From NCBI RefSeq assembly GCF_042660205.1, contig NZ_JBHSTQ010000002.1, positions 248,001-312,000 on the forward strand: DNA of 64,000 nt. The letters run 5' to 3'. Source of the DNA: Sporolactobacillus kofuensis. GTDB lineage: Bacteria; Bacillota; Bacilli; Bacillales; Sporolactobacillaceae. Position numbers and translations under genes: made by a program. This document shows, piece after piece, positions 26,588 to 34,447 of this stretch (the stretch's first letter is position 1; each line of letters starts with the position of its first letter). The notes under the pieces are model-generated. The model did no database searches. It was not told the origin of the DNA and saw only the letters and a list, made by a program, of their open reading frames with translations.

Positions 26588-26923
26588 TTATAGATCTCTT
26601 TTGTTAAAATAAGCGTTTAATTGTCCTCGAATCATGCGCTCTCTCAGCTTATTGTCATAACGATTACTCTCTTTTTTCTGCATTTCTTTCCGAAGTTCAG
26701 AGGTTTGCATCCCATCTTCCATCCTATTGGCAATCTCCATGAGTGCTTCCACATCCGAAAATGAGTATTTTCGATTACCGCGTTCCGATCGTTCCGGAAA
26801 AATGAGCTTTCGTTTCTCATAATAACGGATTTGTCTTTCACTTAAACCTGTCAATTCACACACTGTGCCGATTGTAATAACTTTTTTGTAAAGATAAGCG
26901 TCTCTTTGAGCATTTGTCGTCAT
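26588..26923 (-). CDS. tnrA: Nitrogen regulator TnrA (MerR family)
   Basis: A 111-residue DNA-binding regulator that acts during nitrogen limitation in Bacillus. The MerR helix-turn-helix reads ITIGTVCELTGLSERQIRYYEKRKLI, followed by RGNRKYSFSDVEALMEIANRMEDGMQTSELR, which follows TnrA closely. The C-terminal RGQLNAYFNKRDL resembles the TnrA tail that binds feedback-inhibited glutamine synthetase; GlnR has a different, longer end. I chose the ATG at 26923 with AGAGAGGA 11 bases upstream, though an ATG four codons earlier overlaps that site. A perfect TnrA box lies 42 bases upstream, implying autoregulation. No glnA is in the window. Confidence 0.85.
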   Translation of the reverse strand: MTTNAQRDAYLYKKVITIGTVCELTGLSERQIRYYEKRKLIFPERSERGNRKYSFSDVEALMEIANRMEDGMQTSELRKEMQKKESNRYDNKLRERMIRGQLNAYFNKRDL

Positions 26924-26964
26924 CTGATGCACCATCCTCTCTTCGCATCATTCGTCACTATAAT

Positions 26965-26981
26965 TGTAAGATAATATTACA
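26965..26981. promoter_or_regulatory. TnrA/GlnR box
   Basis: TGTAAGATAATATTACA fits TGTNANAWWWTNTNACA at every position. It lies in the tnrA-fbpA-like divergent region, 42 bases from tnrA and 141 bases from the plus-strand gene. Confidence 0.85.
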
Positions 26982-27121
26982 ACACAAACAGTCAAGGATC
27001 AATATTTATGTAAGATATAGTGACACGTTATTAGACGAATGTTGCAGGATCAATTAAAATAGAAACTGAATTTTTTTGAACAGTACAATTTTACGCAGAG
27101 AAAGGCAAAGGATGGTGTGCA

Positions 27122-27289
27122 ATGACTGAGTCACGCATAGAGAATAACGAAAAAAGAAAAAACGATCTTATCCGAAAGCTTCTCGATCGTGGGATCTTCA
27201 AAAATGGAGAGTACCAGCTCTATGAACTTTCGTTAAGTGAACTTGAACATACCTATAATAAAAATTTTTATAAGCGCACTATAAAATAA
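27122..27289 (+). CDS. FbpA-like small basic protein
   Basis: A 55-residue protein (MTESRIENNEKRKNDLIRKL then ..YQLYELSLSELEHTY..). The pattern KRKxxLIxxLLxxGIFKxGExQLYELSLSELE is that of the Fur-regulated basic protein A family, which in B. subtilis works with the FsrA small RNA in iron sparing. AAAGGATGG lies upstream of the ATG with long spacing. No convincing Fur box (TGATAATNATTATCA) is visible upstream, so iron control here is unproven. The neighbourhood with a TnrA box raises the possibility of nitrogen control. Confidence 0.65.
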   Translation: MTESRIENNEKRKNDLIRKLLDRGIFKNGEYQLYELSLSELEHTYNKNFYKRTIK

Positions 27290-27357
27290 GCGAAAACAAT
27301 AGGAGCAGTCCCTAGGGAACCCCGGCATCGACATCAGTAAATAAAATAGGTACTATA

Positions 27358-27398
27358 TGAAAAGGTGTCCCACAGTCTATAGACTTGTGAGACACCTT
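27358..27398. terminator. Bidirectional terminator between the FbpA-like gene and the hydrolase
   Basis: Long stem AAGGTGTC(C)CACAGTC / GACTTGTGAGACACCTT with a TATA loop. A short T-tract (CCTTTTC) follows on the minus strand. Confidence 0.65.
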
Positions 27399-27400
27399 CT

Positions 27401-27985
27401 TTAATCCTCGTTATGTATACAAAACGATCGACTTAAATCATCGCGCAGGCAAAGCTTGAGCATCCATGGCCACCCACCATAACCGGATTGCAAATTGATA
27501 TGTCCTTGTTCAGGAAGTATGAGACAAGGAATTTGAAAATCAAGATACTCACAAATACGGTCTCTAGAGAGGAACGGATCATTCGTTGATAGAATTAATA
27601 ATGACTCCTTCGCCGTGATCCGCAACACACGTTTATCAAATGGAAGCGGGAAGAAATTTTGAATTTCAGCCTTGTCCAGACCATTTGATGGCGGACAAAC
27701 CATGATCAACCGGCTGACTTTCCGTTCTTGATGCTGCGCTGCATAATGGATCCACAAGATACATCCAAGACTATGCGTGACAACAACCAAGGGATCATCT
27801 TCAGGGATTGCATGCATCGTATCGTCAAGACAGCTCAACCACTCATCCTTTTTCGGATGATCCCAATCTGGAAGATTTGGAAACCAAACATTCTTACCTT
27901 GCGCCTTTAATTCATTCGTTAGCCATTCTTGCCAATGCCCACCTGTACTGCCGCCAAGTCCATGCAGTACCAGATAATTTGTCAT
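27401..27985 (-). CDS. RBBP9/YdeN-family serine hydrolase
   Basis: A 194-residue alpha/beta hydrolase. The start YLVLHGLGGSTGGHWQEWL is typical of RBBP9/YdeN, the nucleophile elbow reads THSLGC (Ser ~74), and an Asp in STNDPF and a His in EQGHINLQSGYG complete the likely triad. The substrate of this family is not known. GAGGTG lies six bases before the chosen ATG at 27985. It stands alone with terminators on its 3' side. Confidence 0.82.
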   Translation of the reverse strand: MTNYLVLHGLGGSTGGHWQEWLTNELKAQGKNVWFPNLPDWDHPKKDEWLSCLDDTMHAIPEDDPLVVVTHSLGCILWIHYAAQHQERKVSRLIMVCPPSNGLDKAEIQNFFPLPFDKRVLRITAKESLLILSTNDPFLSRDRICEYLDFQIPCLILPEQGHINLQSGYGGWPWMLKLCLRDDLSRSFCIHNED

Positions 27986-28057
27986 ATCCAGCACCTCATT
28001 TTACCCTCAATACTACTTCACGATTTATTTGAACTATGATTATTTTATTATACCATT

Positions 28058-28090
28058 GATAAAACGGACCCGATAGATCCGGATCCGTTT
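28058..28090 (-). terminator. Terminator of the pgpA-like gene
   Basis: AAACGGA ... TCCGTTT stem overlapping the stop codon, followed on the minus strand by TTTTATC. Confidence 0.6.
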
Positions 28091-28694
28091 ATTTGTCTTT
28101 ATTTTGAGTGAGACGACTTTCTTCTTCGTCTCTGACGCGATGTGCAAGCCGACTTGAGGCATCTGCTGCGATACTGGCAATCAAATCGTCCAGGAATGTA
28201 TTTACTTTTCCTTCTTTTGCCAAATCAAGGTTACCAATAATCCTCGGTTTCACTTTATCGAGATACCCAAAAGTGGTTGCAGCGATGCTTCCAAAGCTTG
28301 AGACCGCACCAAGCGCGATCGTTTCATCAACTCCAAACAAGCCTTCATCCTGATCAACGAGTGATTGAAGCGGTTCAGAAAGTAATTTTTTCTCAGCCAG
28401 CCGATCCAGTTCAATACCCACCAAGATCGCATGTTGTAATTCGCGTTTTGCAAGCACACCTTTCACATTCTCAATACATATCTCTATTGTTAATCCCGAC
28501 ATAAACGGTTTCTGCAAATCAAAAACAATTTCAGCTATATCCTTTAGCTCAACTCCACGTTCCTCCAAAGCAGCTTCCACTGCATTTGCTACTGCGCGAG
28601 AAGTCACTCTCTTCTTATTCGCTGAATAAAAAGTAGCACCTTTAGGTAATCCCGGAGCATAGGTCATACTTTTAGAAAAGTGTTGCTCACTCAT
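28089..28694 (-). CDS. Phosphatidylglycerophosphatase A family protein (YutG-like)
   Basis: A 201-residue protein resembling Bacillus YutG: LEERGVELKDIAEIVFDLQKP then ENVKGVLAKRELQHAILVGIELDRLAEKKLLSEPLQ and DEGLFGVDETIALGAVSSFGS (only key stretches quoted). PgpA-type enzymes dephosphorylate phosphatidylglycerol phosphate to phosphatidylglycerol, the substrate of LtaS. The catalytic acidic residues of E. coli PgpA cannot be checked by eye here, so enzyme activity is inferred. AAAGGAG lies ten bases before the ATG. A small hairpin with CCCCAG arms sits just upstream of that site. Confidence 0.72.
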   Translation of the reverse strand: MSEQHFSKSMTYAPGLPKGATFYSANKKRVTSRAVANAVEAALEERGVELKDIAEIVFDLQKPFMSGLTIEICIENVKGVLAKRELQHAILVGIELDRLAEKKLLSEPLQSLVDQDEGLFGVDETIALGAVSSFGSIAATTFGYLDKVKPRIIGNLDLAKEGKVNTFLDDLIASIAADASSRLAHRVRDEEESRLTQNKDK

Positions 28695-29041
28695 TCATCT
28701 CGATCTCCTTTCATAAACCCCAGAGAAGTAAATACTGGGGCGTTCTGCACAAATGAAAAATAATTCCTATCATCCGCTTAAAGATGCAATTCGCCTCATT
28801 CCATTTTATGCAATTCGAAAATGACGATTCATCGAAAAAGCAATAATATTTTTAGTGAAACAGTAAATCGTTACCCTATTTAGAATTATATTCCAATTTT
28901 ATTGACTCTGCTATCATTGCCCAATAGGCAGTTCTGAATCAAGAACGTGAATTCAATAAGTATTTCTTATTCCGTATAAAAGTCATTGTACATCACCAAA
29001 CTAACATTGCTCAAATATCCTATCGAAAAGGCTTGATTCCC
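28695..29041. other. Gene-free stretch between pgpA-like and yetF-like genes
   Basis: A divergent intergenic region. It holds a hairpin CCCCAG...CTGGGG at 28718-28740 in the leader of the minus-strand gene, directly before its ribosome binding site. I see no coding frame with a start and binding site, and no confident promoter. Confidence 0.5.
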
Positions 29042-29725
29042 ATGCATTCATTTTTTTCCATTGCCATTGAATTAAGTGTTGGCTTATTTGCTTTGCTCAT
29101 CCTAACTAAGGTTATGGGCAGAGCATCATTATCCGAATCCACACCATTCGATTTCATTTCAATGATCGTTGTCGGCGACTTTGTCAGCGATGCAATCTAT
29201 GACCCGGAAACACACATTTTTAAAGTGATTTTCGCGATCCTTTTCTGGGGAAGCTTAATTTACATTATTGATGTTGTGACTTTAAAGTTTCACAAATCAC
29301 GCGGTTTTTTTGAAAGCCAACCGTCCTTGGTCATTAATAAAGGAATGATTGACAGAAACGTTATGAAAAAAAATCGAGTGGATATGAATCACCTTCAGAT
29401 GCTTCTACGCGATCGGGATATCTTTTCATTTAAAGAAGTTGAGTTCGCCATTTTGGAACCGAACGGAAAGATTTCAATCATTAGAAAGCCAGAGTATGAA
29501 ACAACAAAACGAGGGGACTTGGACCTAGCTACCCGGTCGGTCTCCATCCCTGTTACGTTAATCAGTGACGGCGTTATTATCAACAGAAACTTAAATCGTT
29601 TAGGAAAAACAGAACAGTGGTTGATCAGCGAATTGAAGAAACACTCAATTGAAGATTCGGCAACAGTAATGATCGCCGAATGGCATGATGAAGATGGGCT
29701 ATTTGTTCAAACGATTGTCTCTTAG
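29042..29725 (+). CDS. DUF421/YetF-family membrane protein
   Basis: A 227-residue protein with three N-terminal membrane helices (~5-80; LTKVMGRASLSESTPFDF is the conserved loop) and a cytoplasmic YetF domain with SQPSLVINKGMIDRNVMKKN and LEPNGKISIIRK. YetF and its paralogues assemble in the spore or cell membrane of Bacillus; B. subtilis SpoVA-linked YetF domains relate to germination, but the general role is unknown. I chose the ATG at 29042; a TTG three codons earlier is also possible with AAAAGG closer to it. Confidence 0.83.
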   Translation: MHSFFSIAIELSVGLFALLILTKVMGRASLSESTPFDFISMIVVGDFVSDAIYDPETHIFKVIFAILFWGSLIYIIDVVTLKFHKSRGFFESQPSLVINKGMIDRNVMKKNRVDMNHLQMLLRDRDIFSFKEVEFAILEPNGKISIIRKPEYETTKRGDLDLATRSVSIPVTLISDGVIINRNLNRLGKTEQWLISELKKHSIEDSATVMIAEWHDEDGLFVQTIVS

Positions 29726-29735
29726 GGAAACCAAA

Positions 29736-29763
29736 GAAAAACCGGGCAAGCTCTGTCCGGCAA
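29736..29763 (-). terminator. Possible terminator of the 76-residue gene
   Basis: A short CCGG...CCGG hairpin followed on the minus strand by TTTTTC. Weak stem. Confidence 0.35.
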
Positions 29764-29799
29764 GTTGCATCGTAATCCTTCCATCTGTTTCGTTTCTTC

Positions 29800-30030
29800 T
29801 TATTCTTTCTCTTTTTGAGGTTCAGTATCTCGAGGAGCACTATTCGGAATCGGGAATCCCCAGAAGTCGCGTGCAATCGGCTGGTTGGTGTTCGGTTGCC
29901 GAATTGGTCCGCCATGGAACGGTCCATTGTTCTGCTCTTTGTGTTCCTGCTGAATAATGACTTCGTCCGCTTTGATAATTAATTTTCCAACACGAATGAC
30001 CTTAGGTTCTTTTTTACTTTCTTCTGCCAT
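29800..30030 (-). CDS. Small probable spore-coat-associated protein
   Basis: A 76-residue, Pro/Asn/Gln-rich protein (KVIRVGKLIIKADEVIIQQE, then RDFWGFPIPNSAPRD). I have a weak memory of similar short proteins with a KADEVII ... RDPWGF pattern in spore formers next to coat genes, but cannot name a family. AAGGAGGAG precedes the ATG. A sigma-K-type promoter (AC, 17 bases, CATATTCTG) lies 29-56 bases upstream, which supports late mother-cell expression. Confidence 0.6.
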   Translation of the reverse strand: MAEESKKEPKVIRVGKLIIKADEVIIQQEHKEQNNGPFHGGPIRQPNTNQPIARDFWGFPIPNSAPRDTEPQKEKE

Positions 30031-30058
30031 ATGAATCTCCTCCTTAATGGTCTCCTGA

Positions 30059-30086
30059 CAGAATATGCAGATACCCGGTCATCTGT
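30059..30086 (-). promoter_or_regulatory. Candidate sigma-K promoter of the 76-residue gene
   Basis: Minus strand AC, 17 bases, CATATTCTG; the -10 matches CATANNNTA at 5 of 6 fixed positions. It fills the 64-base gap between the two genes. Confidence 0.45.
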
Positions 30087-30094
30087 GTAGCGAA

Positions 30095-31075
30095 TTACTT
30101 TTCTTCTCTAGATACCATGCTTATCACAATCTGGTTGCCACATTTGATTTTGTACTCATCCTCTCCAAAGAACACAAAACACTCGATCCGGACAGAATCT
30201 GAATAGGTGTGGTCAATTGGAATTTGAAAATTATTGAAGGCTATGGATTGTCCCGGAAGAAGATCAGACAATTCAAGTGGTCTCACCCAAATTTCTCCAT
30301 TCTGGTTGGTATCTTGATCTTCTTCCGTATCAAGAATCACCCACAGATGCTCGCCTTGTTCTCGATCTTCGCCGTAAGCATCCTCCTCGTGAACCACTCG
30401 CCCTTTTAATGTTGCTAAATCTCCGGGATGAAAACGAAAGCAAACCGTTGGTGTCTTCAGGGGTATGGAGCCCGTATTTTCAATAATAACATCCCCTTGA
30501 ATAACACTTTTAAAGCCGTTTAGCATCCATACATAATTTAAAAAGGCAACCGCACGGGATTTCAAATCATTATGGTCATCGCCAGGCGTAGGTACCGGAA
30601 CTGCCTTTTTCTGCTCGTTTTTCAACCGACGTTCAAGAATTGCGATCCGTCTTTCATAGATTTCGATACGGTTCACCTTTTCATTTAATGCTTTCTGCAT
30701 GTCTGTTAAGAGTTTTTCATAGCCCTCTACACGATGATGGTAGATTTCATCTGAAAGATCTGAATCTGCGCGCTGGTTTCTTTTCAAGTCGGCAATTTTC
30801 TTTTCAGCTTCTTCAATTTTCTCTCGCGCCGCTTGTAATTGATCATTTAACGCATCATATTCTTTTTTCAACTCAGCGGACTTACGCTGTATCTCAACTT
30901 TAAGTTGTTCAGCTTTCCTCGATTTGACTTGTTCATCTTCCAGCTCACTTTTGAGTTGCACGACTTCTTCTCTGGCAAAAATCACTGCTTGCTCAAGTTT
31001 CAGCGCCTTATTGCGGTAGAATTTCTGCCGATCTTCCAGTGATGCGCTATTTAACTTATCTTTTTGATTGACCAA
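30095..31075 (-). CDS. Coiled-coil protein with a beta-rich C-terminal domain, probable spore surface
   Basis: About 326 residues. Residues ~10-165 are highly charged heptad-type sequence (long coiled coil, Lys/Glu/Gln rich). A short PVPTPGDDH linker leads to a ~120-residue C-terminal domain with alternating hydrophobic strands (GDVIIENTGSIPLKTPTVCF, then IRIECFVFF-like strands), resembling an immunoglobulin-like or coat-type fold. I do not recognise the family. I chose the TTG at 31075 because GGGGAGG lies exactly eight bases upstream; an in-frame TTG at 31216 has no binding site but would add a Cys-rich 47-residue head. A sporulation-like -10 (CATATACTG) lies within that head region. Confidence 0.65.
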   Translation of the reverse strand: MVNQKDKLNSASLEDRQKFYRNKALKLEQAVIFAREEVVQLKSELEDEQVKSRKAEQLKVEIQRKSAELKKEYDALNDQLQAAREKIEEAEKKIADLKRNQRADSDLSDEIYHHRVEGYEKLLTDMQKALNEKVNRIEIYERRIAILERRLKNEQKKAVPVPTPGDDHNDLKSRAVAFLNYVWMLNGFKSVIQGDVIIENTGSIPLKTPTVCFRFHPGDLATLKGRVVHEEDAYGEDREQGEHLWVILDTEEDQDTNQNGEIWVRPLELSDLLPGQSIAFNNFQIPIDHTYSDSVRIECFVFFGEDEYKIKCGNQIVISMVSREEK

Positions 31076-31369
31076 GATAGGCGCCTCCCCATATATGTCA
31101 TCACTGAGTTCAGTATATGTTCGGTGTCCTTGTCCATTGCCTGCCCCTATTTTTTTGCAGCTCCCTTTACATTGATCGCGACAATTAAGGAAGACAACAT
31201 TTTTGGTTATACTCAACCGTTCAAAGTAATGAGAAAAACCGGGCCGAAAAAAACCACCCAGTCCTTAATTTCCATCGATTGTGCTGCGATATCCTCTTAC
31301 CAAAAGCGATCTATAAGCATCCTCATCCATGTATGTTCTCTGCGGGTCATGAATGTTTCTTATCTTTCA

Positions 31370-31399
31370 AAAAAAATTGAGAGTGAATCAATCACTCTC
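31370..31399 (-). terminator. Rho-independent terminator of the 379-residue gene
   Basis: GAGAGTGA / TCACTCTC stem followed on the minus strand by TTTTTTTTG. Confidence 0.85.
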
Positions 31400-31418
31400 A
31401 TTACAAACGAGATTCTTT

Positions 31419-32558
31419 TCAAAGTTCTACGTGGAGACTTTCATCATTTGTCTCCACCAAACCGGTTTCGAATGTTACTTTATCTTTCTTCCCATCAATC
31501 AGTTTCAAGCTAAATTTGCTTGATTCTGTTCCGCTTGCCAGATCTAGTGTAAAATCCAGCTTTTCATCATTATCCGCTTTACCTTCTCCTGCGAGCTTCA
31601 AAATGGCGTATCCATTTTTCTCGAAGGCTTCCAAACTTTCTGGATCAACATGCGTAGCATTAAAGGTTAAGCTTTTGCTGTCGCTCCCTTTATTTGAATC
31701 TTCGAACTTGAATTTAACAGAACTGTCTTCCAACTGTCCATTTGGAGCAATATTGACCTTGAGACCTGCAACGCCCTTTAATTCAGATCCTTCGGTAATC
31801 GAACCACTTACTTTACCACGCGCGCTTGCGCAGTAATGTTTTCCTGGGAAAATATCCTCACATTGCTTTGGAAAATCCGGCTCTGGACAATGGTCATCCC
31901 ATTCTGGATCATGGACATGAATGTCATTACCGCGAGGATCGCAGAATTTAGCCTTTACTTCCAACTTAACCTCTGCTTCTACTTGAATATCGGCGCAGAA
32001 GAATACTTTAATCCGCAATGTTTGCGGGAACGGGCCGTTCAGAATGATCGAATCGCCTAACAAACGTGAGGTGATCTTTGAAATTCTGCAAAATAGATCG
32101 GTTCCATCTGGATAGCAAAGCGCAAAAGATTCAAGTGCCGAGACGTCTGTTTTTACTTTTGCAACTTCCTCTCCCTGTCTGTCGACGACAAGTACAGTAA
32201 TCGTAGCAGTAAACAGTAAATCTACCAATTCAGCGCTGACTTCATGCCCGTGCAGCCATCCTGTTACAGGACGCTTTTCTCCAACCTGCTCACAGAAGAA
32301 ATCTTTATGATGGCCCTTTTTTGCCTCACTAGTACCAAGTGGAAATAAAGGCGGAGTTTTCGGTGCTTTAACCACCACTTGAAGTGGTCTTCTGTATGGA
32401 TCGGACAAAGCGCGATCAATGTCTTCAAGCTGCGCTTCAGTAAAACGGATTCTAACCTTTGTCGGTATTCTGTCCGTTACCCAGTCATAGACCTTGGGAA
32501 CTCTGATACACTCATCTTTAAGCCCACTATGTGGCTTAGATATCAATTTACTTCCCAT
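31419..32558 (-). CDS. Large probable spore-surface protein with a VPKVYDWV motif
   Basis: A 379-residue, beta-rich, acidic protein without signal peptide or membrane segment. The N-terminal ECIRVPKVYDWVTDRIP resembles a motif seen in spore coat or exosporium-type proteins of Bacillales. Residues ~95-230 contain several Cys (FFCEQVG, LFCRISK, KFCDPRG, DHCPEPD, QCEDIFPGKHYC) that could cross-link; residues ~240-379 form a repeating Ser/Lys/Asp-rich beta region. GGAAGG precedes the ATG. A CATACTATG sequence 60 bases upstream resembles a sigma-E/K -10 without a clear -35. Function is inferred from motif and context only. Confidence 0.6.
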   Translation of the reverse strand: MGSKLISKPHSGLKDECIRVPKVYDWVTDRIPTKVRIRFTEAQLEDIDRALSDPYRRPLQVVVKAPKTPPLFPLGTSEAKKGHHKDFFCEQVGEKRPVTGWLHGHEVSAELVDLLFTATITVLVVDRQGEEVAKVKTDVSALESFALCYPDGTDLFCRISKITSRLLGDSIILNGPFPQTLRIKVFFCADIQVEAEVKLEVKAKFCDPRGNDIHVHDPEWDDHCPEPDFPKQCEDIFPGKHYCASARGKVSGSITEGSELKGVAGLKVNIAPNGQLEDSSVKFKFEDSNKGSDSKSLTFNATHVDPESLEAFEKNGYAILKLAGEGKADNDEKLDFTLDLASGTESSKFSLKLIDGKKDKVTFETGLVETNDESLHVEL

Positions 32559-32707
32559 TCAAAACCTTCCTTTCTAACAAATATAAAAACATGGTTGGTT
32601 GTTTCCCTACATAGTATGGATATGGCATGGGGATTGGCACACATATCGCTGCCCATTTTGTGCTAATAACTAGAAAAATGACAATGAAAAGCACATTGAA
32701 AATCATG

Positions 32708-32735
32708 ACGATGCTCATCTACAAAGCATAATGTA
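32708..32735 (+). promoter_or_regulatory. Sigma-K promoter of the small plus-strand genes
   Basis: AC (32708-32709), 17 bases, CATAATGTA (32727-32735): exact match to the sigma-K -10 CATANNNTA with correct spacing. The start codon at 32763 follows 28 bases later. Confidence 0.65.
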
Positions 32736-32762
32736 GAGTGGCTCAATAAAAGGAGGGATAAA

Positions 32763-33068
32763 ATGTCAGATGAACGTCGAGATCAGCGGAAAAGAGCACT
32801 CGAGATACTTAATTCCTCAAATTCATGGCCGATTTGGCCAAAAAAGAAAAAAAAGATCACTGAAGACCTTGACCAGAAAATAGACTTGAAAAATGTGCCA
32901 AGCACGGGTGATGAAGAAGCAGAGAGCATCTTTTATCAGTCATTTAAAGAACGAACAATCAGGGAAACAGAACGACACCCCATTCAGCCATTTAATCAAA
33001 GTGAGCGACAGTCTGCTCAGATCGATCCATTTAAAGAAGACAACGCTAACGGCCCAGACAACCAGTGA
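32763..33068 (+). CDS. Hydrophilic protein at the CotO position, probable spore coat
   Basis: A 101-residue, strongly charged protein without hydrophobic segments (LEILNSSNSWPIWPKKKKK near the start; Gln/Glu/Asp-rich after). I do not recognise the family. In B. subtilis cotO (yjbX) lies next to fabI, and this gene also sits next to fabI, though the sequence is shorter than CotO (about 227) and I cannot claim homology. AAAAGGAGG lies six bases before the ATG, and the sigma-K promoter is immediately upstream. Confidence 0.6.
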   Translation: MSDERRDQRKRALEILNSSNSWPIWPKKKKKITEDLDQKIDLKNVPSTGDEEAESIFYQSFKERTIRETERHPIQPFNQSERQSAQIDPFKEDNANGPDNQ

Positions 33069-33113
33069 CATTCTGAATACGATGAAAGGAGACTTGAAAA
33101 GGAGCTGGGTACA

Positions 33114-33263
33114 ATGGTTTATCGAAAGGATCCTAAGGTATCCCGAAAAAGAAAAGGGCAAAAGAATAAATCCACACAGGAGGCCGATCTGTTCTTTGAA
33201 GCACCAAAAAACAACTGTAGTACTTGTGGAAGAGTCACCTGGCATCCGGGACAGACAAAATAA
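33114..33263 (+). CDS. 49-residue basic protein with CSTCGRVTWHPG motif
   Basis: A very short gene: MVYRKDPKVSRKRKGQKNK, an acidic middle, then a C-terminal NNCSTCGRVTWHPGQTK. AAAAGGAG lies nine bases before the ATG. It follows the 101-residue gene by 45 bases and ends in front of a strong terminator, so it shares the sigma-K transcript. One CxxC pair plus a His could bind metal as a dimer or cross-link in the spore surface. No family recognised. Confidence 0.6.
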   Translation: MVYRKDPKVSRKRKGQKNKSTQEADLFFEAPKNNCSTCGRVTWHPGQTK

Positions 33264-33316
33264 AGAAAAAAAGATACCTGACCCATGAAAAATAGGGGCC
33301 AGGCATCTTTTATTAA
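33264..33316. terminator. Bidirectional terminator between the coat genes and fabI
   Basis: Stem AAAGATaCCTGaCCC / GGGgCCAGGcATCTTT with T-runs on both strands. Confidence 0.8.
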
Positions 33317-33327
33317 TGATTTGACAA

Positions 33328-34104
33328 TCAGATACTGATAATGTTGAAACCGGCATCAACATGAATCGTTTCACCGGTAATACTTTTCGACAAATCACTA
33401 AACAAGAAGAGTGCGGTGTTGCCAACATCTTCCGGATTAATGGCTCGACGCAGTGGCGCTTTTTCTTCGATTACTTTCAGTACACTATTGAAATCGGAAA
33501 TACCTTTTGCTGAGAGTGTACGAATCGGACCTGCAGAAATGCCATTTACGCGAATGTTGTCCTTGCCAAGGTCGTTAGCCAAATATTTGACACTCGCGTC
33601 TAGGCTCGCTTTTGCCACACCCATCACATTATAATTTTTAACGACGCGTTCTCCACCGAGATAGGTCATCGTGACGACACTGCCGCCTTCAGTCATCAAA
33701 TCCTTCGCTTCCTTAAGCACTGCGGTTAAGGAATAGGCACTGACATTCTGAGCGAGCAGGAACCCGTCACGTGTTGTATTCATGTAGTCTCCGTCTAGTT
33801 CTTCTTTCTTTGCGAAAGCAATACAATGTGCCAATCCGTGAATAACGCCTACGTCTTCTTTGATTTTGGCAAAAGTGGTCTTTATTTCCTCATCAATCGT
33901 AACATCGCATGCATAGAAAAGACTGTCTTTTCCTTCCAGTGTTGCAGCAAGTTTTTCGATTGGTTCACGAAAACGTTCATTATTATAAGTAAAGACTAGT
34001 CTTGCGCCCGCGCGATCAAGCGCTTGAGCAATTCCCCAAGCAATACTTCTTTTATTAGCGACACCCATGACAACATATGTACGTCCTTTAAGTGTTAATT
34101 CCAT
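33328..34104 (-). CDS. fabI: Enoyl-[acyl-carrier-protein] reductase (NADH)
   Basis: A 258-residue short-chain dehydrogenase that performs the last reduction in each round of fatty acid elongation. The nucleotide-binding start reads VMGVANKRSIAWGIAQAL, the FabI catalytic set Y-x6-K appears as YNVMGVAKASL with the upstream Tyr in TMTYLGGERVV, and the C-terminal TGETIHVDAGFNI is typical. The genome context (next to coat-type genes) is as in B. subtilis. I saw no clear FapR operator upstream. Confidence 0.94.
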   Translation of the reverse strand: MELTLKGRTYVVMGVANKRSIAWGIAQALDRAGARLVFTYNNERFREPIEKLAATLEGKDSLFYACDVTIDEEIKTTFAKIKEDVGVIHGLAHCIAFAKKEELDGDYMNTTRDGFLLAQNVSAYSLTAVLKEAKDLMTEGGSVVTMTYLGGERVVKNYNVMGVAKASLDASVKYLANDLGKDNIRVNGISAGPIRTLSAKGISDFNSVLKVIEEKAPLRRAINPEDVGNTALFLFSDLSKSITGETIHVDAGFNIISI

Positions 34105-34447
34105 GTCTAATCCTCCCTAGTATCACATCAATCCAAATGATATTATATCATGAAAGCGCGCGAACGTCCTATTCGAGTCTATGAGCACAGAATTTAACCG
34201 AAAAACTGATGAACGTTTTCCTCAACTAATGCTTCGAATCGTATTTCTCAGTTTAAATAACGAATTATTTTACTCTATAGTAAAAAAGGTAAAATCCATA
34301 CGAATAGTATAAAAAGCAATCACCTCACCGCTTTTGAATGATCGCAATCCTCATGATTATTGTTTCTTTTTTTCAAATGATAGGCTATCATGATAAAGGA
34401 TTATTATCCGTGAAGTAGTGAAATTATTTCTGAAGAAGGATTCATTT
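34105..34447. other. Gene-free stretch between fabI and rodA-like genes
   Basis: A divergent region without a supported gene. It contains a perfect palindrome ATGATAG-G-CTATCAT at 34377-34391, 56 bases before the rodA-like start, and AT-rich sequence (34255-34310) that could hold promoters for both sides. Confidence 0.5.

Noticed and set aside
34105..34200. A FapR operator in front of fabI
   Set aside because: No sequence close to TTAGTACCTGNTACTAA was found.
34377..34391. Fur box reading of the palindrome before the rodA-like gene
   Set aside because: It lacks the TGATAATNATTATCA core; only the outer bases agree.
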